NCBI RefSeq assembly: GCF_013409365.1
Contig: NZ_JACCBA010000001.1
Location: 2,418,001-2,482,000 of the forward strand
Length of the DNA: 64,000 nucleotides
Direction of reading: 5' to 3'
DNA from: Actinomadura luteofluorescens
GTDB lineage: Bacteria > Actinomycetota > Actinomycetes > Streptosporangiales > Streptosporangiaceae
The translations under genes and the position numbers were made by a program. The notes under the pieces were generated by a model. That model saw nothing but the letters and a program-made list of their open reading frames with translations, searched no databases and was not told where the DNA came from. Below are positions 16,086 through 25,684 of the stretch, piece by piece. How positions within the stretch are numbered: position 1 is the stretch's first letter; every line of letters begins with the position of its first letter.

Positions 16086-16757
16086 ATGCGCAGCCAGTTC
16101 TTCGGCAACCTCGAACAGGGACAGCAGCTCCCCGGCCACTTCGCCCTCCAGAACTCCAAGATGCTCCGGATCCACCTGAACGGCGACGTCCTCGCCCGCC
16201 AGGGCTCCATGGTCGCCTTCCAGGGCCAGATGGAGTTCGACTACGAGGGCGCGGGCGGCATCGGCAAGTTCATGAAGAAGGCCCTGACCGGTGAGGGCGT
16301 CCCCCTCATGCGCGTCAAGGGCCAGGGCCTGCTGTTCGCCGCGAACGACGCCGACGACATCCACCTGTTCTACCTGGAGAACGAGGGCATCACCGTCAAC
16401 GGCAAGAACATCCTCGCCTACGACTCGCACCTCCAGTCCGACATCCAGCGCGTCCAGGGCGCCGGAATCGCCGCGGGCGGCCTGTTCAACACCACCCTCC
16501 ACGGCACCGGCTGGGTGGCGCTCACCACACATGGCACCCCGGTGATGCTCGACTGCGGCCGCGCCCCCACGTTCGCCGACGGCCAGTCCGCCGTCGCGTG
16601 GAGCACGAGCCTCCAGGTCGGCGTCAACCGCACCTTCAAGGCCAGCGCCCTCATCGGCCGCGGCAGCGGCGAAGCGATGCAGCTCGCCTACCAGGGCCAA
16701 GGCTTCGTCCTCATCCAGGCCTCCGAGGGCCCAACGGTTGCCCCGCACACCCACTAG
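16086..16757 (+). CDS. AIM24 family protein
   Basis: A 223-residue protein of the AIM24/DUF124 family, a single beta-rich domain without signal peptide or membrane helices. Landmarks are the opening segment LQNSKMLRIHLNGDVLARQGSM, then FEYEG-like MEFDYEGAGGIGKFMKKALTG, and later GAGIAAGGLFNTTLHGTGWVALTTHG. The family is found in bacteria and yeast mitochondria; its biochemical activity is not settled. Its stop is followed within two bases by a hairpin and repeat copy 2, so its transcript probably ends there. Confidence 0.88.
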   Translation: MRSQFFGNLEQGQQLPGHFALQNSKMLRIHLNGDVLARQGSMVAFQGQMEFDYEGAGGIGKFMKKALTGEGVPLMRVKGQGLLFAANDADDIHLFYLENEGITVNGKNILAYDSHLQSDIQRVQGAGIAAGGLFNTTLHGTGWVALTTHGTPVMLDCGRAPTFADGQSAVAWSTSLQVGVNRTFKASALIGRGSGEAMQLAYQGQGFVLIQASEGPTVAPHTH

Positions 16758-16758
16758 C

Positions 16759-16806
16759 GTTTTTCTCCTCCTTCGGGCCTGGCGGCCCTCCATCGTCGAT
16801 AAACGC
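16759..16806 (+). terminator. Terminator-like hairpin joined to repeat copy 2
   Basis: This block is homologous, in inverse orientation, to 1548-1596 near copy 1. Its arms CGTTTTTC and GATAAACG pair with one mismatch around a GC-rich centre. It begins directly after the AIM24 stop codon and runs T-rich first on the transcript strand. Confidence 0.55.
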
Positions 16807-16808
16807 GG

Positions 16809-16897
16809 GCGATCGCTGGCATCGCTCCGGCTCGCCTTGCGGCTCGCTGCGCGATCAGGTTCTCGCTTCGCTTGAACCTGCCTTCGGACGCGATCGC
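16809..16897 (-). repeat. 89-bp interspersed structured repeat, copy 2
   Basis: The ends are GCGATCGC at 16809-16816 and 16890-16897. It differs from copy 1 at only two loop positions, and the 7-bp stem and CCGAAGG mini-hairpin are unchanged. Its orientation relative to the upstream gene (AIM24) is the same as that of copy 1 relative to the conservon: gene end, hairpin, then element. The rest of the 457-base gap to kgd is covered by the partial copy at 16969 and an unassigned leader. Confidence 0.85.
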
Positions 16898-16968
16898 AAC
16901 CATCGAGGTCGTCGCCGGTTGCTGTGATGGCTGAGGTAGTTGCGGTAGTGGGTTCTGGTGGCGGGCAC

Positions 16969-16994
16969 GGCTCGCTGCCTTTGGACGTGATCGC
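16969..16994 (-). repeat. Deletion derivative of the 89-bp repeat
   Basis: The segment joins the GGCTCGCTGC part of the element to its GGACGYGATCGC end and lacks the stem-loop between them. It lies about 70 bases from full copy 2. Another TGCCTTTGG segment at 17079-17087 may be a further fragment. Nothing else was recognised between here and the kgd start at 17215. Confidence 0.45.
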
Positions 16995-17214
16995 AAACGG
17001 CCAGGTCATCGCGTGGTTTCGGCGATGGCCGAGGAGGGGTGAGGACGTTGGTAGATCTTGCCAGAGGCACGGCCCTGCCTTTGGCCGGTTCAGCCAACGG
17101 CGGGGGCGGTGTGGGCGGGGATGCGACACGCTGGCGTGGTGCGGGGGCAAGTGCGAGTAGCCTTGTTGCGTCTCAGAACTTACCTGCGAGCTGCGGAAGA
17201 GGGCGATCTCCGCC

Positions 17215-20200
17215 GTGTCGACAGAGTCGTCGCATACTAGTGCCGACCCGATGCTGACCGATTTCGGCGCCAACGAGTGGCTGGTCGACGAGCTGTACCA
17301 GAAGTACCTCGACGACCCCAACTCCGTTGACGAAGCCTGGTGGAACTTCTTCGCGGACTACCAGCCGGGCAGCCGGCCCGTGTCCGCCACCCCCCAGGCC
17401 GACGGCGCGGCCCCGAAGGCCGCCAACGGCACGGCGGCCGCTCCGCCGACACCGCAGCCGCCGAAGGCTCCGGCCAGGCCGGCCGCCAAGGCGCCCGCCC
17501 CGAAGGCGGACAGGCCGGCGCCCCCACCGGTGCCGGCGGGGGCCGAGGAGGTCCGGCTGCGCGGCGTCGCCGCCCGGACGGCCACCAACATGGAGGCCAG
17601 CCTCGGCGTGCCGACGGCGACGAGCGTGCGCGCCGTCCCGGCCAAGCTGCTGATCGACAACCGCATCGTCATCAACAACCACCTCAAGCGCGGGCGCGGC
17701 GGCAAGGTCTCCTTCACGCACCTGATCGGGTACGCGATCGTCAGGGCGCTGACCGCGATGCCCGAGATGAACGCCGCGTTCACCGAGGTGGACGGCAAGC
17801 CGGTGCTGATCAGGCCCGAGCACGTCAACTTCGGGCTGGCCATCGACCTGCAGAAGGGCGACGGCTCGCGCCAGCTCGTGGTGCCGAGCATCAAGGCCGC
17901 CGAGACGCTGGACTTCCGCCAGTTCTGGGCCGGCTACGAGGAGATCGTCCGCAAGGCCCGCGGCGGCAAGCTCACCCTGGAGGACTTCCAGGGCACCACG
18001 ATCAGCCTGACCAACCCGGGCACGATCGGCACCGTCCACTCGGTGCCGCGGCTGATGCCCGGCCAGGGCACGATCATCGGCGTCGGCGCGATGGAGTACC
18101 CGGCCGAGTTCGCGGGCGCCTCCAGCGACACCCTGTCGCGCATGGGGATCAGCAAGGTGATGACGCTGACCTCCACCTACGACCACCGGATCATCCAGGG
18201 CGCGCAGTCCGGCGACTTCCTGCGCCGCATCCACCAGCTGCTGCTCGGCGAGGACGGCTTCTACGACGAGATCTTCGAGGCCCTGCGCATCCCGTACGAG
18301 CCGGTGCGCTGGGTCAAGGACATCTCCGCCACCCACGAGGACGACGTCGCCAAGGTCGCCCGCGTCCACGAGCTGATCCACGCCTACCGGGTCCGCGGCC
18401 ACCTCATGGCCGACACCGACCCGCTGGAGTACAAGCAGCGCCGCCACCCCGACCTCGACATCCTCAAGCACGGCCTCACCCTGTGGGACCTGGAGCGCGA
18501 GTTCGCGACCGGCGGGTTCGGCGGCAAGCCGACGATGAAGCTGCGCGACATCCTCGGCGTGCTGCGGATGGCGTACTGCCGGACGGTCGGCATCGAGTAC
18601 ATGCACATCCAGGACCCCGAGGAGCGCGCCTGGATCCAGGAGCGCGTCGAGGTCCCGCACGACAAGCCCTCCCGCGAGGAGCAGCTGCACGTGCTGCGGC
18701 GGCTGAACAGCGCCGAGGCGTTCGAGACGTTCCTGCAGACGAAGTTCGTCGGGCAGAAGCGGTTCTCCCTCGAAGGCGGCGAGTCGGTCATCCCGCTGCT
18801 CGACTCGGTGATCTCGGCGGCGGCCAAGGCCAGCCTGGACGAGGTCGTGATCGGCATGGCGCACCGCGGCCGGCTGAACGTCCTCGCCAACATCGTCGGC
18901 AAGTCCTACGGGCAGATCTTCGGCGAGTTCGAGGGCAACCTCGACCCGCGCAGCGCGCAGGGCTCGGGCGACGTGAAGTACCACCTCGGGGCGTCCGGCG
19001 ACTTCGTCGCCGACGACGGCTCCAAGATCCACACCGAGCTGGTCGCGAACCCCTCCCACCTGGAGACGGTCGACCCGGTGCTGGAGGGCGTCGTCCGCGC
19101 CAAGCAGGACCTGCTGGACGTCGGCGAGGCCGGCTTCACCGTGCTGCCGATCCTGATCCACGGCGACGCCGCGTTCGCCGGGCAGGGCGTGGTGGCCGAG
19201 ACGCTGAACCTGTCGCAGCTGCGCGGCTACCGCACCGGCGGCAGCGTGCACGTGATCATCAACAACCAGGTGGGCTTCACCACGGCGCCGGAGTACTCGC
19301 GCTCCAGCGTCTACGCCACCGACGTCGCGCGGATGATCCAGGCGCCGATCTTCCACGTGAACGGCGACGACCCGGAGATGTGCGCGCGGGTGGCGCGGCT
19401 GGCGTTCGAGTACCGGCAGACGTTCAAGAAGGACGTCGTCATCGACATGGTCTGCTACCGGCGGCGCGGCCACAACGAGGGCGAGAACCCCTCGTTCACG
19501 CAGCCGCTGATGTACGACCTGATCGACGCCAAGCGGTCCGTGCGCAAGCTCTACACCGAGGCCCTGATCGGCCGCGGCGACATCACGGTGGAGGAGGCCG
19601 AGCAGGCGCTCCGCGACTACCAGGAGCAGCTGGAGCGGGCCTTCACCGAGACCCGCGAGGCCGTGAAGAAGCCCCTCGAACCGGGCTCGGTCGTGAAGCC
19701 CGACGTCGAGGAGCGCATCCCGATCGACCACGGCAGCGCCGGTTCGGCGATCCCGCTGGAGACCGTGAAGCGGATCATCGACACCCAGGTCAGCCTGCCG
19801 GAGGGCTTCACGCCGCACCCGCGGCTCCAGCCGATCCTGCAGCGCCGCGCCCAGATGATCGAGGACGACGCGATCGACTGGGCGACCGGCGAGCTGCTGG
19901 CGATGGGCTCGCTGCTGATCGACGGCCACCCGGTGCGGCTCGTCGGGCAGGACACCCGGCGCGGCACGTTCGGCCAGCGGCACGCGGTGCTCGTCGACCG
20001 CAAGACCGGTGAGGAGTACACGCCGCTCAAGCAGTTCGGGCAGGGGGTGTCGAAGTTCTACGCGCACGACTCGCTGCTCAGCGAGTACGCCGCGATGGGC
20101 TTCGAGTACGGCTACTCGATGACCCGCCCCGACGCGCTCGTGTGCTGGGAGGCCCAGTTCGGCGACTTCGCCAACGGCGCCCAGTCGATCGTGGACGAGT

Positions 20201-20907
20201 ACATCTCCTCCGGCGAGCAGAAGTGGGGCCAGCACTCGGGCGTCGTGCTGCTGCTGCCGCACGGCTACGAGGGCCAGGGGCCCGACCACTCGTCCGCGCG
20301 GATCGAGCGGTACCTGCAGCTGTGCGCGCAGGACAACATGACCGTCGCCTACCCGACCACTTCGGCGAACTACTTCCACCTGCTGCGCTGGCAGGTGCTG
20401 TCGAACCGGCACAAGCCGCTGGTCGTGTTCACGCCGAAGGTGCTGCTGCGGCTGAAGGCGGCCGCCTCCCCGGTCGAGGAGATCACCGGTGGCGTGTTCC
20501 AGCCGGTGATCCCGGAGAGCGACCCGGCGATCGACCCGGCGGGCGTGCGGCGGGTGCTGCTCACCACCGGCAAGATCTACTACGAGGTCGTGAAGGCCCG
20601 GCAGGCGACCGGTGCGAACGACACCGCGGTCGTGCGGGTCGAGCGGCTCTACCCGCCGCCGGTCGACGAGATCAAGGCGGAGCTGGCCAAGTACCCGGAT
20701 GACGTCGAGGTCGTCTGGGTGCAGGACGAGCCCGCCAACATGGGCGCCTGGCCGTTCATGGCGCTGAAGCTGCCGCGCCACATCGACGGGCTGAAGATGT
20801 CGCGGGTGTCGCGCCCGGCGTCCTCGTCCCCCGCGGTGGGGTCGAACAAGCTCCACCAGGCGGAGCAGGAGGCGCTGCTCGCGCGCCTGTTCGGCGAGCA
20901 GGAGTAG
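17215..20907 (+). CDS. kgd: Multifunctional 2-oxoglutarate decarboxylase/dehydrogenase E1-E2 component (Kgd)
   Basis: A 1230-residue TCA-cycle enzyme of the actinobacterial fused type. Residues 1-50 carry the E1 N-terminal segment ([19 protein letters not shown]...WWNFF), and an Ala/Pro/Lys linker spans about 60-110. A succinyltransferase (E2-like) domain follows, with [15 protein letters not shown] near 325 and no lipoyl domain. The thiamine-diphosphate E1 domain starts near 375, with [30 protein letters not shown] and NNQVGFTT visible. It converts 2-oxoglutarate to succinyl-CoA with other subunits, or to succinic semialdehyde or hydroxy-oxoadipate. The start is a GTG with a GGAAGAGGG site. 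In related bacteria it is inhibited by the FHA protein GarA. Confidence 0.97.
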   Translation: MSTESSHTSADPMLTDFGANEWLVDELYQKYLDDPNSVDEAWWNFFADYQPGSRPVSATPQADGAAPKAANGTAAAPPTPQPPKAPARPAAKAPAPKADRPAPPPVPAGAEEVRLRGVAARTATNMEASLGVPTATSVRAVPAKLLIDNRIVINNHLKRGRGGKVSFTHLIGYAIVRALTAMPEMNAAFTEVDGKPVLIRPEHVNFGLAIDLQKGDGSRQLVVPSIKAAETLDFRQFWAGYEEIVRKARGGKLTLEDFQGTTISLTNPGTIGTVHSVPRLMPGQGTIIGVGAMEYPAEFAGASSDTLSRMGISKVMTLTSTYDHRIIQGAQSGDFLRRIHQLLLGEDGFYDEIFEALRIPYEPVRWVKDISATHEDDVAKVARVHELIHAYRVRGHLMADTDPLEYKQRRHPDLDILKHGLTLWDLEREFATGGFGGKPTMKLRDILGVLRMAYCRTVGIEYMHIQDPEERAWIQERVEVPHDKPSREEQLHVLRRLNSAEAFETFLQTKFVGQKRFSLEGGESVIPLLDSVISAAAKASLDEVVIGMAHRGRLNVLANIVGKSYGQIFGEFEGNLDPRSAQGSGDVKYHLGASGDFVADDGSKIHTELVANPSHLETVDPVLEGVVRAKQDLLDVGEAGFTVLPILIHGDAAFAGQGVVAETLNLSQLRGYRTGGSVHVIINNQVGFTTAPEYSRSSVYATDVARMIQAPIFHVNGDDPEMCARVARLAFEYRQTFKKDVVIDMVCYRRRGHNEGENPSFTQPLMYDLIDAKRSVRKLYTEALIGRGDITVEEAEQALRDYQEQLERAFTETREAVKKPLEPGSVVKPDVEERIPIDHGSAGSAIPLETVKRIIDTQVSLPEGFTPHPRLQPILQRRAQMIEDDAIDWATGELLAMGSLLIDGHPVRLVGQDTRRGTFGQRHAVLVDRKTGEEYTPLKQFGQGVSKFYAHDSLLSEYAAMGFEYGYSMTRPDALVCWEAQFGDFANGAQSIVDEYISSGEQKWGQHSGVVLLLPHGYEGQGPDHSSARIERYLQLCAQDNMTVAYPTTSANYFHLLRWQVLSNRHKPLVVFTPKVLLRLKAAASPVEEITGGVFQPVIPESDPAIDPAGVRRVLLTTGKIYYEVVKARQATGANDTAVVRVERLYPPPVDEIKAELAKYPDDVEVVWVQDEPANMGAWPFMALKLPRHIDGLKMSRVSRPASSSPAVGSNKLHQAEQEALLARLFGEQE

Positions 20908-20923
20908 AGCGGTACCGATCGAT

Positions 20924-20958
20924 CCGAGGGCTCCGGTGCACCGCGCCGGGGCCCTCGG
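20924..20958 (+). terminator. Hairpin between kgd and its small downstream gene
   Basis: CCGAGGGC (20924-20931) pairs with GCCCTCGG (20951-20958), with a further CCGG/CCGG pairing inside. It lies 17 bases after the kgd stop and could be a terminator or attenuator for the small gene. It has no T-run. Confidence 0.4.
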
Positions 20959-20978
20959 CGTCCATGGGGAGGGACGCG

Positions 20979-21155
20979 ATGTACTTCACCGACCGCGGCA
21001 TCGAGGAGCTGGCGGACCGGCGCGGCGCGGAGGAGGTCAGCCTGGAGTGGCTGGCGGGCCGGCTGCGCGAGTTCGTCGACCTGAACCCGGAGTTCGAGAC
21101 CCCCGTCGAGCGCCTCGCCACCTGGCTCGCGCGCCTCGACGAGGAGGACGACTGA
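20979..21155 (+). CDS. DUF6104-like small acidic protein downstream of kgd
   Basis: A 58-residue protein, MYFTDRGIEEL..., rich in Asp/Glu and ending WLARLDEEDD. It matches my memory of the DUF6104 family of short actinomycete proteins encoded after kgd. The ATG at 20979 is chosen because a GGGAGGG site sits six bases upstream; an ATG at 20964 would add five residues. The function is unknown; the conserved neighbourhood suggests a link to the 2-oxoglutarate dehydrogenase complex. No signal peptide or membrane segment is present. Confidence 0.8.
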   Translation: MYFTDRGIEELADRRGAEEVSLEWLAGRLREFVDLNPEFETPVERLATWLARLDEEDD

Positions 21156-21237
21156 CCGGGGACCGGAGCGGAGCGCCAGCGGAGCGGAGGGCACCGGTCA
21201 GTCCCTCGGGGGGTCCGGGGGTCCGCCCCCGAAGGTG

Positions 21238-21281
21238 AACGCGATATGTCTTGACTTCGAGGGGACGCGACATATCGTGTT
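21238..21281. promoter_or_regulatory. Promoter and operator of the DUF4097-PadR operon
   Basis: Two 13-base arms, AACGCGATATGTC (21238-21250) and GACATATCGTGTT (21269-21281), are inverted with 12 of 13 positions complementary and an 18-base spacer. A TTGACT -35 box starts at 21251 and TATCGT at 21273 can serve as the -10 box. The arms therefore flank and overlap the promoter, as expected for autorepression by the PadR protein of the same operon. Confidence 0.7.
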
Positions 21282-21316
21282 AACTGACGGCAGGCCTCTC
21301 GGACGAAGGGCACATC

Positions 21317-22141
21317 GTGATGTCGCGCTGGACGATCGACGAACCGACCACTCTCGACTTCGACGGCGTGGTCGCGCTGCGGGTCACGCTGATCGCGGGC
21401 AGCGTGTCGGTGCTGGCCTCCGACGAGCGCCCCTCCGTCATGGTCGGCGGCGTCGAGGGGCCGCCGCTGGTGGTCACGCACGAGGCGGGGATGCTGACCG
21501 TCACCCACGAGAAGCTCTGGGAGGGCGTGCTCGGCTGGCTGCGCAACCAGAAGGTCCGCGCGGCCATCACGGTGACCGTCCCGCGCGACTGCCCGGTCAG
21601 CCTCAACCTGGTGTCGGCGGACGCGGTGGTCACCGGCACGACGGCCCGCACGTCGATCAAGAGCGCCTCGGGCGAGGTGACGCTCGACGGGGTGGCGGGC
21701 GCGATCGACGCCAACACGGTCTCCGGCGCGATCGAGGCGCAGGGCCTGGACGGGACGGTGTCGTTCACCTCCGTGTCCGGGGACCTGACGCTGGCCGGCG
21801 CGACCGTCGAGCGGCTGGCGGCCCGGACGGTCAGCGGCCGCATCGCCGCCGACGTCGACCTGTCCGGGAGCGGCGGCGTCGAGGTGAACACGGTCTCGGG
21901 CGAGGTGGCGCTGCGCGTCCCGGCGTCCACGGGCGCGCAGGTGACGTTGAACTCGGCGGCAGGGCGGATCGAGACGTCCTTCCCGTTCGACCGCCAGGAA
22001 CGCGCCGTCTCGCGCTCGGTCAGCGGGAAGATGGGGGACGGCTCGGGGCGGGTCGCGGTCAACACGGTGTCCGGCACGATCGCCCTCCTCGGCCGCGACG
22101 ACGACGCCCCCGAGATCACCACACCCCGAATGGAGAAGTGA
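21317..22141 (+). CDS. DUF4097 beta-strand repeat protein
   Basis: A 274-residue protein made of repeated beta-strand units of the form SG(E/A/D/R)(V/I), such as SASGEVTLDGV, TVSGAIEAQGL, SVSGDLTLAGA and TVSGRIAADV. This is typical of DUF4097/adhesin-like (LiaX-related) domains forming a right-handed beta fold. It has no signal peptide or membrane helix. It is the first gene of a two-gene operon with a PadR regulator four bases downstream. In Firmicutes and actinomycetes such proteins are linked to envelope-stress circuits; the role here is inferred from that. Confidence 0.87.
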   Translation: MMSRWTIDEPTTLDFDGVVALRVTLIAGSVSVLASDERPSVMVGGVEGPPLVVTHEAGMLTVTHEKLWEGVLGWLRNQKVRAAITVTVPRDCPVSLNLVSADAVVTGTTARTSIKSASGEVTLDGVAGAIDANTVSGAIEAQGLDGTVSFTSVSGDLTLAGATVERLAARTVSGRIAADVDLSGSGGVEVNTVSGEVALRVPASTGAQVTLNSAAGRIETSFPFDRQERAVSRSVSGKMGDGSGRVAVNTVSGTIALLGRDDDAPEITTPRMEK

Positions 22142-22145
22142 CGAC

Positions 22146-22868
22146 GTGAGCCCCGTCTTCGGCCACGGTCGCCTGCGGCTGTACCTGCTCAAGCTGCTGG
22201 AGGAGAGCCCGCGGCACGGCTACGAGGTGATCCGGCTCCTGCAGGACCGGTTCCTCGGGGTGTACTCGCCCTCCCCCGGCACGATCTATCCGCGGCTGGC
22301 CCGGCTGGAGGCCGAGGGCCTGGTCACCCACGAGGTGGTCAAGGGCAAGAAGGTCTACTCGCTGACCGACGAGGGGCGCGAGGAACTGGAGCGCCGGATG
22401 GACGAGCTGGCCGAGCTGGAGGAGGAGATCTCCGCCTCGGCGCAGGAGTTCGCGCGCGGCGTGCAGGAGGACGTCCGCCAGACCGTCCGGACGCTGCGCG
22501 AGGAGCTGACGCAGGCCGCCCGGACGATGCGCGACCAGGGCAAGGCCACGTCCAAGGACGCGTGGAAGGAGAACACCGAGCGCCAGAAGGACGAGTGGCG
22601 CCGGCAGAAGGAGCACTGGCGGGAGCAGAAGCAGGCGTGGAAGGAGGAGTGGCGGCAGAACTGGGACGACGCCTGGAAGACGGCGACCGGGACCCGCGAC
22701 GACGTCGCCCGCCTCAAGCTGGAGCGCCTGCTGCGCCGGTTCGTCGAGGACGTCCGCGAGTCCGCGAAGGAGGCCCGGCTGGACGACGACGGTCTCGCCG
22801 CCGCGCAGGCCCTCCTCGACGAGGCCCGCGAGCGGCTGCGCGACGAGGTCTTCCGCCGGGAGCCGTGA
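22146..22868 (+). CDS. PadR family transcriptional regulator with long coiled-coil C-terminus
   Basis: A 240-residue protein starting with GTG. Residues about 8-95 are the PadR winged helix (LRLYLLKLLEESPRHGYEVI... PSPGTIYPRLARLEAEGLV). Unlike short PadR proteins it continues with a highly charged helical segment of about 100 residues, rich in Lys, Glu, Gln and Trp (RRQKEHWREQKQAWKEEWRQ), which is probably an extended coiled coil. A C-terminal helical piece follows. It should repress its own operon at the dyad at 21238-21281. The inducer is unknown; linkage to the DUF4097 gene hints at cell-envelope stress. Confidence 0.92.
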   Translation: MSPVFGHGRLRLYLLKLLEESPRHGYEVIRLLQDRFLGVYSPSPGTIYPRLARLEAEGLVTHEVVKGKKVYSLTDEGREELERRMDELAELEEEISASAQEFARGVQEDVRQTVRTLREELTQAARTMRDQGKATSKDAWKENTERQKDEWRRQKEHWREQKQAWKEEWRQNWDDAWKTATGTRDDVARLKLERLLRRFVEDVRESAKEARLDDDGLAAAQALLDEARERLRDEVFRREP

Positions 22869-22901
22869 CCGGGCGCCCCGGTCACGGTCTCCCGCACGGC
22901 G

Positions 22902-23870
22902 TCACGGGGTAAAGACGATCTTGCCGAAGAGGTCGCCCTCCGCCATGGCGGCGAAGCCCTCCTCCGCCCGGCTCAGCGGCAGGATCCGGTCGATCTGCGG
23001 CCGCACGCCGGTCTTGACCAGGAAGCGCGCGAGCCGCTCCAGCTGGTCGCGGGTCCCCATGGTGGAGCCGACGATCTGGAGCTGGAGGAAGAACACGCGG
23101 TTCAGCTCGGCGGGCGGCACCTGGCCGCTCGTCGCGCCCGACACCACGACGCGCCCGCCGGGGCGCAGCGACTTCAGCGAGTGCGACCAGGTCGCCTGGC
23201 CGACGGTCTCGATCACGGCGTCGACCCGCTCGGGCAGCCGCGCGCCCGTCTCGAAGGCGGCGTCGGCCCCGATCTCCTCGGCCCGCTTGCGCTTGGCCTC
23301 GCTGCGGCTGGTCGCGTAGACGCGGTAGCCGGCGGCGGCGGCCAGCGCGATCGCCGCGGTCGCGACGCCGCCGCCCGCGCCCTGCACCAGCACGGACCCG
23401 CCGGGCTGGAGCCCGGCCTTGCCGAACAGCATCCGGTAGGCGGTGAGCCACGCGGTCGGCAGGCAGGCCGCCTCCTCGAACGACAGCCCGGCGGGCTTGG
23501 GGACGAGGTTGCGGCGCGGCACCGCGACCTTCTCCGCGAGCGTCCCGGGGTGGACCTCCGACAGCAGCGACCGCTTCGGGTCGAGGGTCTCGTCGCCGCC
23601 GCCCCGGTCCGGGTCGCCGATCACCGAGTGGACGATGACCTCGTTGCCGTCCTCGTCGACCCCGGCCGCGTCGCCGCCGAGGATCATGGGGAGCCGTTCG
23701 GCGGGCAGGCCGACGCCCTTCAGCGACCACAGGTCGTGGTGGTTGAGCGCGGCGGCCTTCACCGTGACGGTCGTCCAGCCGTCCGGTACCTCGGGTTCGG
23801 GCCGCTCCCCCAGCGTGAGCCCGTTCAGCGGATGGTCTGCGTCGATCTGTGTGGCCGTGACAGCGAACAT
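22902..23870 (-). CDS. Zinc-binding/quinone-oxidoreductase-like MDR family dehydrogenase
   Basis: A 322-residue medium-chain dehydrogenase. The N-terminal GroES-like domain contains LNHHDLWSLKGVG and GGDAAGV. The Rossmann motif is VLVQGAGGGVATAAIALA near residue 155, with ATSRSEAKRKRAEEIGAD following. The structural-zinc cysteine cluster of alcohol dehydrogenases is absent, as in quinone oxidoreductases, so the enzyme is probably NADPH-dependent and zinc-free despite the family name. Substrate unknown. It is convergent with the PadR operon and stands alone. Confidence 0.9.
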   Translation of the reverse strand: MFAVTATQIDADHPLNGLTLGERPEPEVPDGWTTVTVKAAALNHHDLWSLKGVGLPAERLPMILGGDAAGVDEDGNEVIVHSVIGDPDRGGGDETLDPKRSLLSEVHPGTLAEKVAVPRRNLVPKPAGLSFEEAACLPTAWLTAYRMLFGKAGLQPGGSVLVQGAGGGVATAAIALAAAAGYRVYATSRSEAKRKRAEEIGADAAFETGARLPERVDAVIETVGQATWSHSLKSLRPGGRVVVSGATSGQVPPAELNRVFFLQLQIVGSTMGTRDQLERLARFLVKTGVRPQIDRILPLSRAEEGFAAMAEGDLFGKIVFTP

Positions 23871-23947
23871 GAACGCACACTAACCGCCGGCCGGCGAGCG
23901 GAACGGCCCGCCCCCGGCGTGTCGGGGACGGGCCGCGCGCCCGGGCG

Positions 23948-24772
23948 TCACAGCACCTTGGACAGGAAGTCCTGGGTGCGGGGGTGCTTCGGGTTGGCGA
24001 GGACCTCCCGGGGGGTGCCCTCCTCGACCACGACGCCGCCGTCCATGAAGACGAGCGAGTCGCCGACCTCGCGGGCGAAGCCCATCTCGTGGGTGACCAC
24101 GACCATGGTCATGCCGTCGAGGGCGAGCTGCTTCATGACCTCCAGGACCTCGCCGACGAGCTCGGGGTCCAGCGCGGAGGTCGGCTCGTCGAACAGCATC
24201 AGCGCGGGCTCCATGGCGAGGGCCCGCGCGATCGCGACCCGCTGCTGCTGCCCGCCGGACAGCTGCGCCGGGTAGCTCTTCACCTTCTCGCCGAGCCCGA
24301 CCCGGGTGAGCAGCGCCACGGCCCGCTCCCTGGCCTGCGCCTTCGGCAGCCTCTTCACCCGGCAGGGCGCCTCCATGACGTTCTCCAGCGCCGTCATGTG
24401 CGGGAAGAGGTTGAACCGCTGGAACACCATGCCGATCTCGCGGCGCTGGGCGGCGACCTCCCGGTCGCGCAGCTCGTAGAGCTTTCCGCCCTTCTCCCGG
24501 TAGCCGACGAGGTGGCCGTTCACCCACAGCCGTCCCGCGTTGATCTTCTCCAGGTGGTTGATGCAGCGCAGGAACGTCGACTTGCCCGAGCCGGAGGGGC
24601 CGACGACGCACATCACCTCGCCGGACTTGACCTCCAGGTCGATGCCCTTCAGCACCTCGAGGCGCCCGAAGGACTTGTGCACGGCCTCGGCCTTGACCAT
24701 CAGCCCGCCGCTCGCGGCCGCGGGCTCCGGGATGCCGGGGACGCCGCCCGCGATGTCCTCGCCTGCGCTCAC
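23948..24772 (-). CDS. Polar amino acid ABC transporter ATP-binding protein
   Basis: A 274-residue ABC ATPase. Walker A is GPSGSGKST (about 56-64), the signature is LSGGQQQR, Walker B is [14 protein letters not shown], and the H-loop is THEMGFA. This is the GlnQ/HisP/ArtP type. The GTG at 24772 overlaps the permease stop by four bases, so the three transport genes form one operon. The first 23 residues ([10 protein letters not shown]...ASGG) precede the conserved domain; an internal ATG at MVKAEAV is an alternative start. Confidence 0.95.
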   Translation of the reverse strand: MSAGEDIAGGVPGIPEPAAASGGLMVKAEAVHKSFGRLEVLKGIDLEVKSGEVMCVVGPSGSGKSTFLRCINHLEKINAGRLWVNGHLVGYREKGGKLYELRDREVAAQRREIGMVFQRFNLFPHMTALENVMEAPCRVKRLPKAQARERAVALLTRVGLGEKVKSYPAQLSGGQQQRVAIARALAMEPALMLFDEPTSALDPELVGEVLEVMKQLALDGMTMVVVTHEMGFAREVGDSLVFMDGGVVVEEGTPREVLANPKHPRTQDFLSKVL

Positions 24773-25680
24773 TGGCCGCCTCCTCCGCCGCGGAGGCGGA
24801 GCCGCTGCCTGGGCTCCGCCCCCCTGCTGGTGCCTCTGCTGTAGTACCGCTCCAGGTAGTGCTGCCCGATCATCATGAGCGAGGAGAGGAGCAGGTACCA
24901 CAGGCAGGCCATCACCAGCATCGGGATGATCTTGTAGGTGCTGGCGTAGATGGTCTGCGCGGTGAAGGTCAGCTCCGAGTACGGGACGGCCACGACGAGC
25001 GAGGTGTTCTTCAGCATCGAGATCGCCTCGTTGCCCGTCGGCGGGACGATGACGCGCATCGACTGCGGCAGCACGATCCGCCGCATCGTCTGCATCCGGG
25101 ACATGCCGAGCGCGCTCGCGGCCTCCTGCTGCCCCTCGTCCACCGACAGGATGCCGGCCCGGACGATCTCGGCCATGTAGGCGGCCTCGTTGAGGATCAG
25201 CCCGAGCGACGCGGCGAGCGCGGCGTTGACCAGTTCCTGCGTGTGCCACGTCTGGAACTCGGGTCCGAACGGGATGCCGACCCCGACCGTGGGGAACAGC
25301 GAGCCGATCGCGCCCCAGATGAGCAGCTGCGTGTAGAGCGGCGTCCCGCGGAAGAACCACAGGTACACCCAGGCCGCGCCGCTCAGCAGGGGGTTGGCCG
25401 ACAGCCGCATCAGGGCGAGCCCGATGCCGAGCACGACGGCGCCGACCATGGCGGCGAGGGTGAGCCAGATGGTGTTCCGGACGCCCTTGAGCACCGGGTC
25501 CGAGAACAGGTACTTCCACTGCTCGGTCCAGTCGAGCGCCTTGCTGGTCAGCAGGAAGTTGATGAACATGGCGACCAGCACGAGGACGACCGCCGCCCCG
25601 AGCCAGCGCCCCGGATGCCGGACGGGGACGGCCTTGATCGCCTCAGGCCGCCCCTTGCCGGCGTCGTTGTCGACCGTCAT
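24769..25680 (-). CDS. Polar amino acid ABC transporter permease
   Basis: A 303-residue inner-membrane permease of the HisM/GlnP type. The N-terminal cytoplasmic segment ([18 protein letters not shown]) is followed by several membrane helices. The EAA-type loop reads [21 protein letters not shown], the contact for the ATPase. Only one permease is present, so it probably works as a homodimer. The ATG at 25680 lies four bases after the binding-protein stop. Confidence 0.95.
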   Translation of the reverse strand: MTVDNDAGKGRPEAIKAVPVRHPGRWLGAAVVLVLVAMFINFLLTSKALDWTEQWKYLFSDPVLKGVRNTIWLTLAAMVGAVVLGIGLALMRLSANPLLSGAAWVYLWFFRGTPLYTQLLIWGAIGSLFPTVGVGIPFGPEFQTWHTQELVNAALAASLGLILNEAAYMAEIVRAGILSVDEGQQEAASALGMSRMQTMRRIVLPQSMRVIVPPTGNEAISMLKNTSLVVAVPYSELTFTAQTIYASTYKIIPMLVMACLWYLLLSSLMMIGQHYLERYYSRGTSRGAEPRQRLRLRGGGGGQ

Positions 25681-25684
25681 GCGA

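Noticed and set aside
17173..20856. Open reading frame of over 1200 codons on the minus strand across kgd
   Set aside because: It is antisense to a clearly conserved gene and its translation is an Arg/His/Val/Asp-rich shadow of high-GC codons with no domain.
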